From contig CM049306.1 of NCBI GenBank assembly GCA_026874595.1, positions 15,521,019 to 15,585,018 on the forward strand: a stretch of DNA of 64,000 nt, written 5' to 3'. Positions 27,201-37,654 of the stretch are shown piece by piece. This DNA comes from Sipunculus nudus (lineage: Eukaryota > Annelida > Sipuncula > Golfingiida > Sipunculidae). Numbering within the stretch: the stretch's first letter is position 1; every line of letters starts with the position of its first letter. Made by a program: the position numbers and the translations under genes. Below the pieces are notes generated by a model. That model searched no databases. It saw only the letters and a program-made list of their open reading frames with translations, and was not told the origin of the DNA.

Positions 27201-27409
27201 TAAATAAAAAATAAGCCACTTTATTTGACTCTATTAATCCATCAGTCAGGTAATTTCATTTATCATTTACTCACATATTACATAACATTCCTTTATAATA
27301 GCCCAACATGTATATGATATTCATGACTTTATCGACGCGATATAGTATCACATTGGAGAAACATTTATCAGCTGATCAGCTGAGCGCCGTGACCCATGGG
27401 TCCCTTGTT
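24299..27409 (+). repeat. Family-1 repeat, long composite copy
   Basis: The 5' palindrome is complete at 24300-24328 and is followed by a GTCC/GTCTGTCC microsatellite at about 24347-24404. The 3' end is canonical: CAGCTGAGC at 27377-27385 is the exact reverse complement of GCTCAGCTG at 24301-24309. It is followed by the 12-base palindrome GACCCATGGGTC at 27391-27402 and CCTTGTT. A second 5'-proximal body module restarts at about 25144 (TTTTAGATGTCCCCAAAATC), so this copy contains at least two body modules but one set of ends. Nothing in it encodes a recognisable transposition protein. Confidence 0.8.
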
Positions 27410-27850
27410 AGGTCATTATTGCATAATTTCTTGAAGTTATAATGCACTTTGTAAAAAATCAGAAAATATAATTAATCACTAAACATGAGAATTGCTTGAA
27501 GGTAGAGACTTTTTTTTCAGGGATATTACTTGATTTAAGCAAGATTCAGTTGTATACCCACAATTAGATTAAGTTATTAGCTGTAATAAATTTTCAATAC
27601 CTTAAATTTTGTCCAACTTTTGCCACATCACAAATTTTTTTCCCTGTACACACTGTTGATTTCATTTTCACAGCATGTAAACATAAGGATTTAATCTTTT
27701 AAATCTGAAATTCAAAGGAATTGATTGAAAAGAGCAGCTTTTATTCAAGATTTTAGACACCATGTCAAGTATTTTTTACATCAAGCCAGCCCAGTTCAAC
27801 AGTGGTGTGTAGTGGGTGATGGAGCCCTCACCTCTGTTACTTCACTCCAC
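27410..27850 (+). repeat. Family-1 body fragment abutting a 3' end
   Basis: Immediately after the CCTTGTT terminus, the sequence re-enters the family-1 body (GAAGTTATAATGCACTTTGT, then AGAATTGCTTGAAGGTAGAG, then GTATACCCACAATTAGAT). This is either a second truncated copy or the right flank of an older family-1 copy into which 24299-27409 inserted. Confidence 0.65.
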
Positions 27851-27998
27851 ACTCCAGGCAGCTTTTAGCTTAGCTAGGCTTCAACATGGCCCAGCTTGGC
27901 TTGGCTTCCCCTCTCCGTCCACCCCCCACAGATAGGATGCATAAATAAGATGAATGTTATAATTTTCCCTGTTTATTTCATTATTATTCTTAACTTAT

Positions 27999-28345
27999 AC
28001 CAAGCCAAAGAAGCCAAAGAAAGTATACTCTCATCGAGCAGCTACAGGTTACTGCGGTCAAGACCTCAGCCCTGTGCGCTCCTTAAGCATGTTGTCTGAG
28101 CCAACAGTCGCAGTGCCACACCAAGCCAAGCAGAGAGCCGTAAAGGCCGCCACCGTCCAGCCCGAGCCGGTGACCTTTTTAGAAAGCTACAGCATCCACA
28201 GCCACAAAGCCAGAAGCAACATTCCCTCCACTGATCCCAGCAGCGGAGACCCAGCCATGCCATTCAAGAGCCAAACTCGATCTTGTGAATGACACTGTTT
28301 CGAGACCCATCGCCATTGTACTTGCAGTTTCGGCCATTTGGACTT
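27999..28345 (+). repeat. GC-rich dispersed repeat, inverted partner of 23835-24203
   Basis: The segment carries the same ordered blocks as the reverse complement of 23835-24203, ending in a shared TTTCGGCCATTTGGAC-like block at about 28324-28340. Substitutions and small indels separate the two copies, and the indels change the reading frame. The two copies face each other across about 3.8 kb of family-1 sequence. Confidence 0.7.
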
Positions 28346-28494
28346 ATGCTACATTTAGATTTTGTATTGTATCACAGGGTGTAACAATGATTAAAGTACA
28401 CATTCCATAAATATCTCTTGCCATGCATACCACTCATTCAAGAATTTGGGCAAACTTTCCTGGAATTTAATCTCATTTGGCCGTATCTTTAAAC

Positions 28495-29687
28495 TGAAAG
28501 TCATCTAAGCTATAGACAACACTCTTTGTCCAGCGTCTGGCTGTCTGTCTGTCCGTCTGTCTGTCCATCTGTTAACCAAGCACAAATCATAACGGCTAGA
28601 CCTAGAATCTTCTAACCTCACATCCATGGAGTTCCATGAAAAATCTCCTTGGAAACCTGAAATTAAGTCTCTGTTACCCAAGTCTTCGAGCTTAGGGGGT
28701 TCAATTAAAAGTTGGATACAGAAGCTTCACTATCTGAACAACTTTTGCATTGATCACCATGGTTCTTTGCATGCATATTGATCATAGAGTGTTTCATCAG
28801 TTTCTGCAGACTGGTGGCGCCACCTGGATTTTTTCTAATTTTACACATTTTTTCCCTAATTTTGAGACCTTCAAAAATGCAGTTGTCTGTTAACGGGGCA
28901 AAAATCATAACATCACATGACATCCAGTGAGGTCCATGAAAAATTTCCTTGAAAACCTGAAATAATGTCTCTGTAACTCATATCTTCCGAGTTATTAGGC
29001 TATTATTATTATAAAATAATATGCCAAAAATTAGGTGAGTATTATGTAATTTTTAAAAGTTATGGGCCCAAACATAATGTACTTTGTAAAAAATTAGGAA
29101 AGATATTTATTAATTTAACATGATGATTGTTGAAGCTAGAGACACTTTTTTTAGAGATATGAATTTTGCTAATATTTTTAAGATATTAGCATAAATATAA
29201 ATTCAGTACCTAAAATTTTGCCCAACTTTGAAAATGGCATGTTTTTTCCTGTAAGTACATTTTAATTTTCACAGCAGGTACACATAAGTAATTAATCTGT
29301 TAAATTCTTAAATTTGAAAATAAATGCAAAAAAATTTGGCTTTTTATTGAAGTTTCTTTCAGAGGCTCTATTGTACTCATTTGCATTTTCAGGCTGCCCA
29401 CTTCTAGTCACTAAAGCCTTGCAAGGATAACCTTACTTGTGGATGTAACACTGGTCCAGCACCCCTGCTGTCACAAGTGTATAGTTATTCTCATGTCACA
29501 TCCAAGCCTCCCCCCCCCCCCCCCCCCAGCCTTAACCCCAGGTTGTGATCTGGTCCAGCCCTTGTTCAGACCAGATCCCGATCAGGGTTTAGTCTTGACC
29601 AATGGCCTATTGGCCCAGATTGGGATTTGGGCCTTGCCATATACATGTCAAACCAGATGAGCATCATTCCCCATGGGTCACTTGTTC
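28495..29687 (+). repeat. Degenerate family-1 copy with embedded poly-C and CTGATC units
   Basis: The left end keeps only the right arm of the 5' palindrome (AGTCATCTAAGCTATAG near 28499). A CTGTCTGTCCGTCTGTC microsatellite follows, then recognisable family-1 body text near 29015-29340. The right end CAGATGAGCATCATTCCCCA plus TGGGTCACTTGTT is a decayed family 3' terminus. A poly-C run at about 29512-29528 and CTGATC/GGTCCAG units at 29530-29650 lie just inside the right end. Confidence 0.65.
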
Positions 29688-30200
29688 AGATAGCTTATAT
29701 CCATGCAGACAGACCAAATGATAAACAGATATAAATGATTATATTACATCTTTCCAAATTCATGAAAATGTGGAAAAGAGCTTTTAAATATTCCTCAAAT
29801 AACTTAAAAGTGATCAGTAACATCAGGTTACCATTCACAATCATTGACCAAACATAAAAAGAAGACAAATGATGTGTGATATCTATAAAATGGCTGGGGT
29901 TATCTGAAAGGATAACAACAATTATAAGGAACAGTCTTTATGTTGAGTGTAGGTTATGAGTTTGTCTGTGATGACAGAATCATGTCTGTCACCATGTACT
30001 TTAGGAAGTCATCCTCTTCAAAGGGTTCCTGCTGTTCACTCAGTTGCACCTCAACTCCAGAATCTCATTAGCACATGTTCATTATACACCCACACAGGTT
30101 ACACTTCCATTCCTGTTGATCAGAAACCTTCCTGAGTCATCAAGTGCTGGATTATTTGTAATAAACTTTTTACAAAAGATGGTCTTGTGTTACCCTGATT

Positions 30201-30325
30201 AACAGTCTTTTATGAATACATCTGTAGTTACACAGACTACCACGTTATTAACAGTGTCTTTTTTGAATACATCTGTAGTTACACAGACTAGCACTTTATT
30301 AACAGTGTCTTTTATGAATGCATCA
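30201..30325 (+). repeat. ~50-bp tandem repeat, about 2.4 units
   Basis: Units begin at 30201, 30250 and 30301 with AACAGTCTTT/AACAGTGTCT. They share ACATCTGTAGTTACACAGAC. Unit lengths are 49 and 51 bases and the third unit is partial. Confidence 0.85.
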
Positions 30326-30360
30326 ATAGAACTTGACCACCAGCATGGAAGGCTTAATTA

Positions 30361-30530
30361 CAATCGGTGATTTGTCCAGACCAATTGGCGATTGGTCCAG
30401 ACCAAATCTTGATCAGGATCTTGACTGGACCAGTTGCTGATGGGACCAGACCAAATCCAGATCAGGATTCAGTCTGGCTTAAACCCTGATCGGGAGCTGA
30501 TCTGGACCAGTTCCTGATGGAGATTCCATG
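30361..30530. repeat. Degenerate CTGATC/GGTCCAGACC repeat cluster
   Basis: This cluster uses the same unit type as 5160-5315 and 33500-33705, for example TTGGTCCAGACCAAATC, CTTGATCAGGATC and ACCCTGATCGGG. The units alternate between TCCAGACCA and CTGATCAGG cores with spacing of roughly 20 bases. Confidence 0.6.
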
Positions 30531-31032
30531 GAAGAACAGAGCAGGCTTTTAGTGTAAACATTGTATTCCATAAGGTTAAGACATGCAAATAATAAACCAA
30601 GTTGTGTGAAAAATTTTATTTAATATATTCATATATGTAATATAAATATGAATATATACAAATATAAAGTTTAAAATAATGATAAGAGAAGTTAAAAATT
30701 GTTCATTTAATGAAATCAGGATTTTTCACTTGATTGTAAGCTGTTCATGAGTTGATTCAAGTTAAAAATATCCATATCTGAAAACTGGGGACTGAAAACC
30801 TCATATGATACATAACTTCTTATATATGTCATCCATCTAACAATTTATTCTAACTACAAAATGCATCAAATATATACACTTATTTACACAGTGATTCAGC
30901 TTTAAGTAGTTCAATTGTTATATAAAAAATTGAATTAACAATCTGATGAAAATACTGGAATAATAATTAAACTTAAAAATAAGACAAGGACTAGAAAAAT
31001 AATTCAGATAAATATAATCACTCAATTAACTG
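30531..31032. other. AT-rich non-coding stretch
   Basis: Nothing beyond AT-rich sequence is seen between the CTGATC cluster and the family-2 element. Confidence 0.6.
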
Positions 31033-33399
31033 TATCCGCCAAAATGAAATTTTGCGGATACTATGTTTTTGACCAGATTCCGCCACCGTGTTTGTTTCCA
31101 GAAAACTCCTCTGAGACTACTGGACAGATTTTTCAGAAACTTACACCAATTATCTGGTCACATGATAACTGGTGCCTTACCAATTTGTGTTGACCTCTGA
31201 CCTCTCCTCTCTGCCCAGCGTCCATTTGTGCGTCTGTTTCCATACATAAACCCACACATCTCGGGAATCGTTTGACCGATCAGGAAAATTTTTTGTACAA
31301 ATGTAGCCCTTGGATAGCTTAATAAAATACACAAAATTTGGTGGCGCAACCTGCAACCATGTTTGCACAGTGTCCATCGGTTCATCTGCCTTGGGTTAAA
31401 ATAGTGGTGGGAGTCGGTTCCTTTTTCATAATCGATCATCGGTTTGAGCAAACCGACTGATGATTGATTATTAGTCAGTTCAGACAAATATATGCCATTA
31501 TCATAGAAATATGCAATTATCTGTGAAACTACCTGCGTTTCTCTGGCAGGTATTCTCCTCTCGCGCACAAGTGTAACGATCCTTCCACGTATAAAGACTA
31601 AATTTAAAGATCAAATTTAACGATCGGCAACTTCGGGTAATATCTTTCCAAATGAAATTACAGAGCATCTAAGAATGTTAGGCCTATAAAGGGTCTGTTT
31701 TTCTAGCACATGAAGGCATATTTTATGGGCCCAGGTGGGCTTGGGGCAGATCATACCAAAAAATAAATTGCAGACTAGTCAAAAAAAATTCCAGCTGAAA
31801 TCCAAATACTCGACCGGCCAGGTTAGCCCCCAAAAAGAAATTTTTTAAGTACCACCTAAACAGCGGCACCTGGCATCGGCTGAATAGATTATTTCTAAGA
31901 GAATCTCGCAAAATTGGCATAGACCTGGAGAACTACGGAGTATTTTAACGCCTTCCCGCCCATATTTTGCAATTTACATTTCGTTAGAAAACGCTCCGCT
32001 AATTCTGCAGCTCCCTGCGAGTTCACAGGTAAAAAGTTTAGTAAGTTCTATGTTCTCTCATCTACCGTGTCATACTCCGTTACATACTGAAGTTATTTGG
32101 GAACACAGACTCATTATATGAAGCGCGGAATGTGGTGAAAAATGGAAGAATCAATTTTGCCTATAACATAAAGGCATTCTGGAAAGAAAACAGTCATTAT
32201 TATGATGTAATCAATAGTTGGCTTTGGTAATCGAGCGCTTGAAAGTGGCAGCAAACCGACTGACTTTCGATAAAACTCGATGATTGGCCCACCACTAGGT
32301 TAAAATCACTCATATCTCTGCAGCGGTTTGACTAATTCACCTGAAATTCGGCATGAGTATACATCTTGGATAGCTTTCTTGATTTTATGACAAGTGGCAC
32401 CACCTACGTTCACGTTAACGCTGCAGACATCCAAGCTCATATCTCTGGAACCATTTGACCGATTGGGCCAAAATTTTGCATGTGTATAGATCTCACATAC
32501 CGTAGCTCTTTATCATATGCAAAACTGGTGGCACCACCTAAACCATTTTTGCACAGTGTCAATCTGTTTTTCTGCCGTTGGAAAATATCACTCATATCTC
32601 TGTTGTGGTATGACATACTGCCTAAAATTTTGCTGTTTTATACATCCTGGACAGTTTTCTTGATTTTATGACAGGTGTCGCTACCTACATTCTAGTTTAT
32701 GCTGCAGACATCCAAGCTCATATCTCGGGAACCCTTTGACTGATTGGGCCAAAATTTTGCATGTGTATAGATCTCACATAGCTCTTTATCATACACAAAA
32801 ATGGGGGGGGGGGGGGGCGCCACCTGCAACCATTTTTTCACAGCGTCCATCTATTTGTCTGCCGTAGGCTAAAATCACTCATATCTCTGTAGTGGTTTGA
32901 CAAAACTGCCTAAAATTTTGCAGGTTTATACATCCTGGACAGCTTTCTTGATTTTATGACAGGTGTCGCCACCTACATTCTAGTTTATGCTGCAGACATC
33001 CAAGCTCATATCTCGGGAACCGTTTGACTGATTGGGCCAAAATTTTGCATGTGTATAGATCTCACATAGCTCTTTATCATACACAAAACTGGAGGGGCCA
33101 CCTGCAAACATTTTTGCACAGCATCTGTCTGTTTGTCTGCCGTGAAAAATCACTCATACCTCTGTAGTGGTTTGACTTTTCTGCCTAAAATTTTGCATAT
33201 GTATTTAACTTGGATAGCTTTCTGGATTTGTGGTAGGTGGTGCAACCTACATACACATTTCCACTGCAGACATCCATGCAAATATGCAACACACCTCACT
33301 CTATTTCCCCTTGCCTCTCAATCCATGCCTTACTTCACACGTTCCATACTGATTTTGGCAGATACACATAGTCGCTTGTCGACTACCCATATTCTAGTT
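31033..33399 (+). repeat. Family-2 repeat with ~280-bp internal tandem units, interrupted by a hAT-like insertion
   Basis: The left end is a hairpin at 31033-31060 (TATCCGC and AAAAT pairing with ATTTT and GCGGATA). The body contains repeated units of about 280 bases. Each unit has a variant of GCACAGCGTCCATCTGTTC, then CTCATATCTCGGGAACCGTT, then GGGCCAAAATTTTGC, then GGTGGCGCCACCTGC. Unit landmarks fall near 31367, 32551, 32838 and 33116. The right end carries the stem-loop TAGTCG-CTTGT-CGACTA at 33369-33385 followed by CCCATATTCTAGTT. A 15-base poly-G expansion at 32803-32817 sits inside one unit. The element at 31402-32297 is a later insertion. No coding capacity was recognised. Confidence 0.8.
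31402..32297. mobile_element. hAT-like non-autonomous DNA transposon with 8-bp target duplication
   Basis: The ends are perfect 10-bp inverted repeats, TAGTGGTGGG at 31402-31411 and CCCACCACTA at 32288-32297. They are flanked on both sides by GGTTAAAA (31394-31401 and 32298-32305). Uninterrupted family-2 units read GGG(A/T)TAAAATCACTCATATC at this point, so removing the insert with one duplicate restores the family-2 sequence. An 8-bp duplication with TAGTGGTGGG-like ends is typical of the hAT superfamily. The 896-bp insert has no transposase. Its longest frame (minus strand, 31723-31920) is not recognisable. Confidence 0.85.
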
Positions 33400-33499
33400 A
33401 AAACTTAAGTATGAGTTAAGTTATTAAGGTAGAATTATAAACACTGACAGACTAAATTAAGATTTGTCATTACTTATTAAGTTATAATTTCAGACATCC

Positions 33500-33705
33500 T
33501 GACAGAGATATAGGTATGCTGTGAATCTAGGCCTGGGCTGACCTGAACCTTGATCAGTTCAGACAGGAACTCGTTCTCTTTCCTAAAAGTTAATGATCGG
33601 GGTTTAGGCCAGACCAAATCCTGATCGGCATCTGGTCTGGACCAATCAGGAATGGTCTTGACCAATTGGCGATTGGTCCAGATCAGGAACTGGGCCATGA
33701 CATAT
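33500..33705. repeat. Degenerate CTGATC/GGTCCAGACC repeat cluster
   Basis: Variants such as AGACCAAATCCTGATCGGC, TCTGGTCTGGACCAATCAGG and TTGGCGATTGGTCCAGATC match the clusters at 5160-5315 and 30361-30530. The phrase ACCAATTGGCGATTGGTCCA is shared with 30361-30530, so the two clusters are close relatives. Confidence 0.6.
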
Positions 33706-34973
33706 ATTTATATATACTCCATTTCTATGAAGTATCATTGAGTTTTTAATAATTTAAAATAAACATTTAAAATAAATATTTCTAGTTATTAAAATTCAGA
33801 TTAGATGTTTAGATTATGTCTTGTTTATGTGTGCTCCAGTTAAGTTCTGCAGATGTGAGGGGTTGGTATGGAGGTCAGCACTCAGTGCTCAGAACCATAT
33901 TCTTATGAGGCAATGTTATCAAATAATGACCTTCAGAGGCCTTTCTGGTTCAAGTTATACTCATCAGTACATAGGAAAGTGGTTGGTGTAGCTGGTATTC
34001 TGCGTCATATGAATTTAACGATAAGCATTGAGAACCACCTAATGATGACTGTCTGGGTAGCCATTATGTAGTATTGTTGGAGACAGATAAAAGTGTACTT
34101 TCTAACAATCATGTAACTGTAAAGCCAAGTTTGCTGGAGCCATCTTGGCCAGACTGATAGAGAACATACATCCAGCAAGTCTAGATACTGTGCTATAACA
34201 TAATGATCAAGAGAACATGCATGGACTTGATGGGACAGCTGTCCACCCCAGCAACAGGTGTATGCTGCCCTCCCTACTGCTGCAGCAGTGAAGCTGATAT
34301 CTGGCCAGTTTGTCAAGGTTATGTCAAGGTGAACAGCACGAGCAGACATGTCCTTTTGAAGACCCAATTCCAGCACCACCTGTTGTTGAGGTTTCAAATA
34401 TTTCTGCAAAAAGTATGCTTGCCAGGGCTGTTTGATGAATGCAATGCATTAATGATGAATTTATTTTGCCATGCACAGAATTTGAAAACCAGTGAAAGCC
34501 TCGTCAGCAGTGTCTTCCCTCTCCATGGATACCTCTTTATCTAAGACCATTGATTTGTTAAAACTTTCATCCACAATTTTCCATTTGATCAAACCAGCTT
34601 GGATCAATATTTTTAGAAATAAAGTGCATTATTAACCAGAATTAAAAAAATCCACCAATTTCTATGTTCTTAAAACCCACAAAATATTTCACAAGCAAAT
34701 ATTTCTGAATTTATGATCTCCCTCAGCTGAATAACAGCCATTTTAAACTTAATTATAATCCAGTTTTCTGGTCAAACTGTAAGCTATCAGTTCAAATACA
34801 AATAAGTAATTTTATTAACATCATAAAGATAGGCTCAAAATGCTTAGATTTGAAAGTTATATTTGATTCTTTTTTTTGTTAAATAAATAAAACTCTTAAA
34901 ATAAAGTGATATGAAAATATAAATGAATACAAATACGAATAAAAAGTTCTTGGAACTACAAAAAAAATTGCTA
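33706..34973. other. Non-coding stretch, no gene seen
   Basis: A pair of overlapping frames of 113-134 codons on opposite strands at about 34005-34544 has no recognisable domain. A GC-richer local composition explains their length. Confidence 0.5.
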
Positions 34974-35043
34974 CAAGTTTTCAGCAAGGTCCACATCCTC
35001 TTGCTGTTCAAGTTTTCAGTAAGGTCCACATCCTCTTGCTGTT
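34974..35043 (+). repeat. 35-bp direct duplication
   Basis: Two adjacent copies (34974-35008 and 35009-35043) of a unit beginning CAAGTTTTCAG and ending CATCCTCTTGCTGTT differ at a single C/T position. This is a recent small tandem duplication. Confidence 0.9.
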
Positions 35044-37606
35044 ATCATAAATTTATTGTTTAAAATAAATTGAGCTGCAATTGTAAATTCCTGGCACAAG
35101 ACTTATTCCATGCCATCTTTTCTTAATCCTGCTTTTAATTGAGTAGTCTGATGTTCTCTAGCCAAAACAGGCCACAGTCATGTCTGAGAAAATGGAAGCA
35201 TAACAAGTCTGCAGGCAGTGCTGATATCCAGTACTCTTCATGATCCCTCTGTTGCTGGCAGCTTCAGCATCTCTCCTAGAAATCTTGACCTTCCAGCAGA
35301 GGTCAGCAGGCATGCTCAGTATGCCTGCTCATGACACAGTGTGACATCACTGTGGGCTATGGATGTTCACTGGTAAGCAGACTGGAGCATGTGCAAGTGA
35401 GGCCTAAATTGATGTGACTCTGTTTCCTTCATACTCAGGACAGGCATCTACATAAATTGGCAGCCTGCAAAAGACACGCCATTGTTGTCTTGCCAAGTCC
35501 ATCAGGGAGAGCAGAGTAGGATTGAATTTCCAGGCACCCGGCTGCCAGCCTGGTTGCCAGCTAGCGAATCCTGGTGTTTTGTATTTATTCCCATGCTTAC
35601 TGGAATCATTTGAATATTGGCTGACTCTGTGACAAGTAGAAAGTGACAGGCTTAAATCTGACTACTGAGATGCTGACACATTGAGAGACTCACATACAGT
35701 CAATCCTCAGGCTGTGGCAGGCATGGTGTTGCTGAATGGTAAAATCTTGTAATATGGATAATTTTTAAGCTTAACAGCAACAAATGGCTGGATAATTGTT
35801 GGCTTGCCGTCTCACATAAATTAAGTGGCCGGCAGGGCCCCTGTTTGAGGAGTGTTTTGGATATATTTGGAGATTGGAAGAGGTTAGTGTGTTGAACAAA
35901 TAGCAGTGGATACTATTGCAGCACATGGTGGGCAGGAGGGTGTGATATGCTGTTATGGCAATGTGAGAGAAGACACAAGCATACAGTGTGCACTGAGCTT
36001 ACAGGATATTTATAGCCAGGCTACTTGGCATGACTACTTGGCATGCAAAGAGACTGAATTCTACCTGGTCATAAGGATCCTAGGAAATTTCAACCGGCTG
36101 TAAGGTATGGTAGGGCCTGTTATCATGACATAATATGCAACAAAGTCCAAAGGAAAATTATTTTTGTTCTCTGACAGATCTGCATATTCATAAGCCATAT
36201 CAGAAAGGGGTTGAAAAATGGAGACAGGGAAAGACAAAACAGTAAATATAATTGATGTCCAATGACACATGTATCCATAAATCCTGACCATAAAATTCAC
36301 ATCACATTGTTTTCATGAATCTTACAAAAATAAATAATATGTAAATATTTTAATTGTTAGAATTACTATTAATTTAGGACATTTTTTTGTCTTTGCATAT
36401 ATATGTGCATATCAGGAGATAACTACATTTGTTTCATCAGTTGCTGACACTGCAAACTGTTACTTGCTTTTACCATGTCACCAGGTCAATCCAGGTTCTG
36501 GACCTGTCCTTGTAGGCCATGACCTCAGAGGTCATATGTTGAGATGTTTCTCTGTTGACGGAAAATGACAACCCGATTCCCCATTTAAATTTAGGCATGA
36601 GGAATTTCAGAAAAATTTCTGAATTAAGAAAATTTAGGAATTTCTCTATCAGGAATGCTTATAAAATATTACATCCTTTGCTCTTTTTCTGCATTATAAT
36701 ACTTCAATTTGGCTGGACCCCTACCCCATTTTCAGGAAATTTCTCTTGCAGCCTCTTTCATGCCTATGAATAAAAATTTTGGCAAATTATTATTATTTAG
36801 ATAGGAATTAAATTCAGGTGTCAGTTTTTCTAACCCCCCCCCCCCCTTTTTGTCAAAACTGATCTGTTTCCCATGATATGGAATTTCATAAAGTAATCTG
36901 TTACCTTTGGTATTTTGTGTAAAAATAGAACAATGTAGAATTTCCTGGTAAGAGCAGGTAGTTCTTGCCAGTATAAAATAGAATGTCATGGCCATATCCA
37001 TTAACAAAATGAATGACAGCTCTACTCTAAATGGAAAAGTTTACTAGTATTTAAGTTTGTCAAGTTCTCTTAAGCAGTTATGTTAGACAGTCATAACAAA
37101 TGCAAAACAGTATAGTTCATTGGCATTTAGTTTTCTTTTTTTGTTGGTGCCTTATTTTTTTTTTTCACAAAAATTAGTTTTTATGTATTTTTTTAGATTT
37201 TTCATTCTTCATAACAGTTGACCAGTATTACAGTAAACAGTCATCTTTCCTCCTGTTTTCCAGTGCATCTCTTTTCATTCGAATTCGCAGAAAATACAAA
37301 GGAGCGGCATAATTAAGCAAATATTAAAGGTTTATTGTCTGTTGATTTATAAGTTGCATAAGGTTACCTTGTCAGTTTTATATAATTTTGATCGTCTTGC
37401 AAGACAAAAGTAAATATGGGTTAAAACACTGGTAGACTACTTTGTATGTCCTTGTTTATCAGGCCTTGCATATTGAATTTTTTTTGTACTAATATAAATC
37501 TGAAAATCAACAGATAATTATCATTCATCTTGTAATAGTAATCTATAGTTCTGTTGTTATGAGAATTTTATTTAAGAAAATATACACTGCTTCGATATCT
37601 GGTAGA

Positions 37607-37654
<48 letters not shown>

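Noticed and set aside
26998-27207. Hydrophobic 69-codon frame in the family-1 composite, considered as a small membrane protein
   Set aside because: The hydrophobicity comes from T-rich codons in AT-rich repeat sequence; there is no family match that I recognise and no equivalent in other copies.
31158-31568. 136-codon minus-strand frame in the family-2 repeat, considered as a transposase fragment
   Set aside because: It spans both family-2 sequence and the nested hAT-like insertion, so it is a chance frame across an insertion junction.
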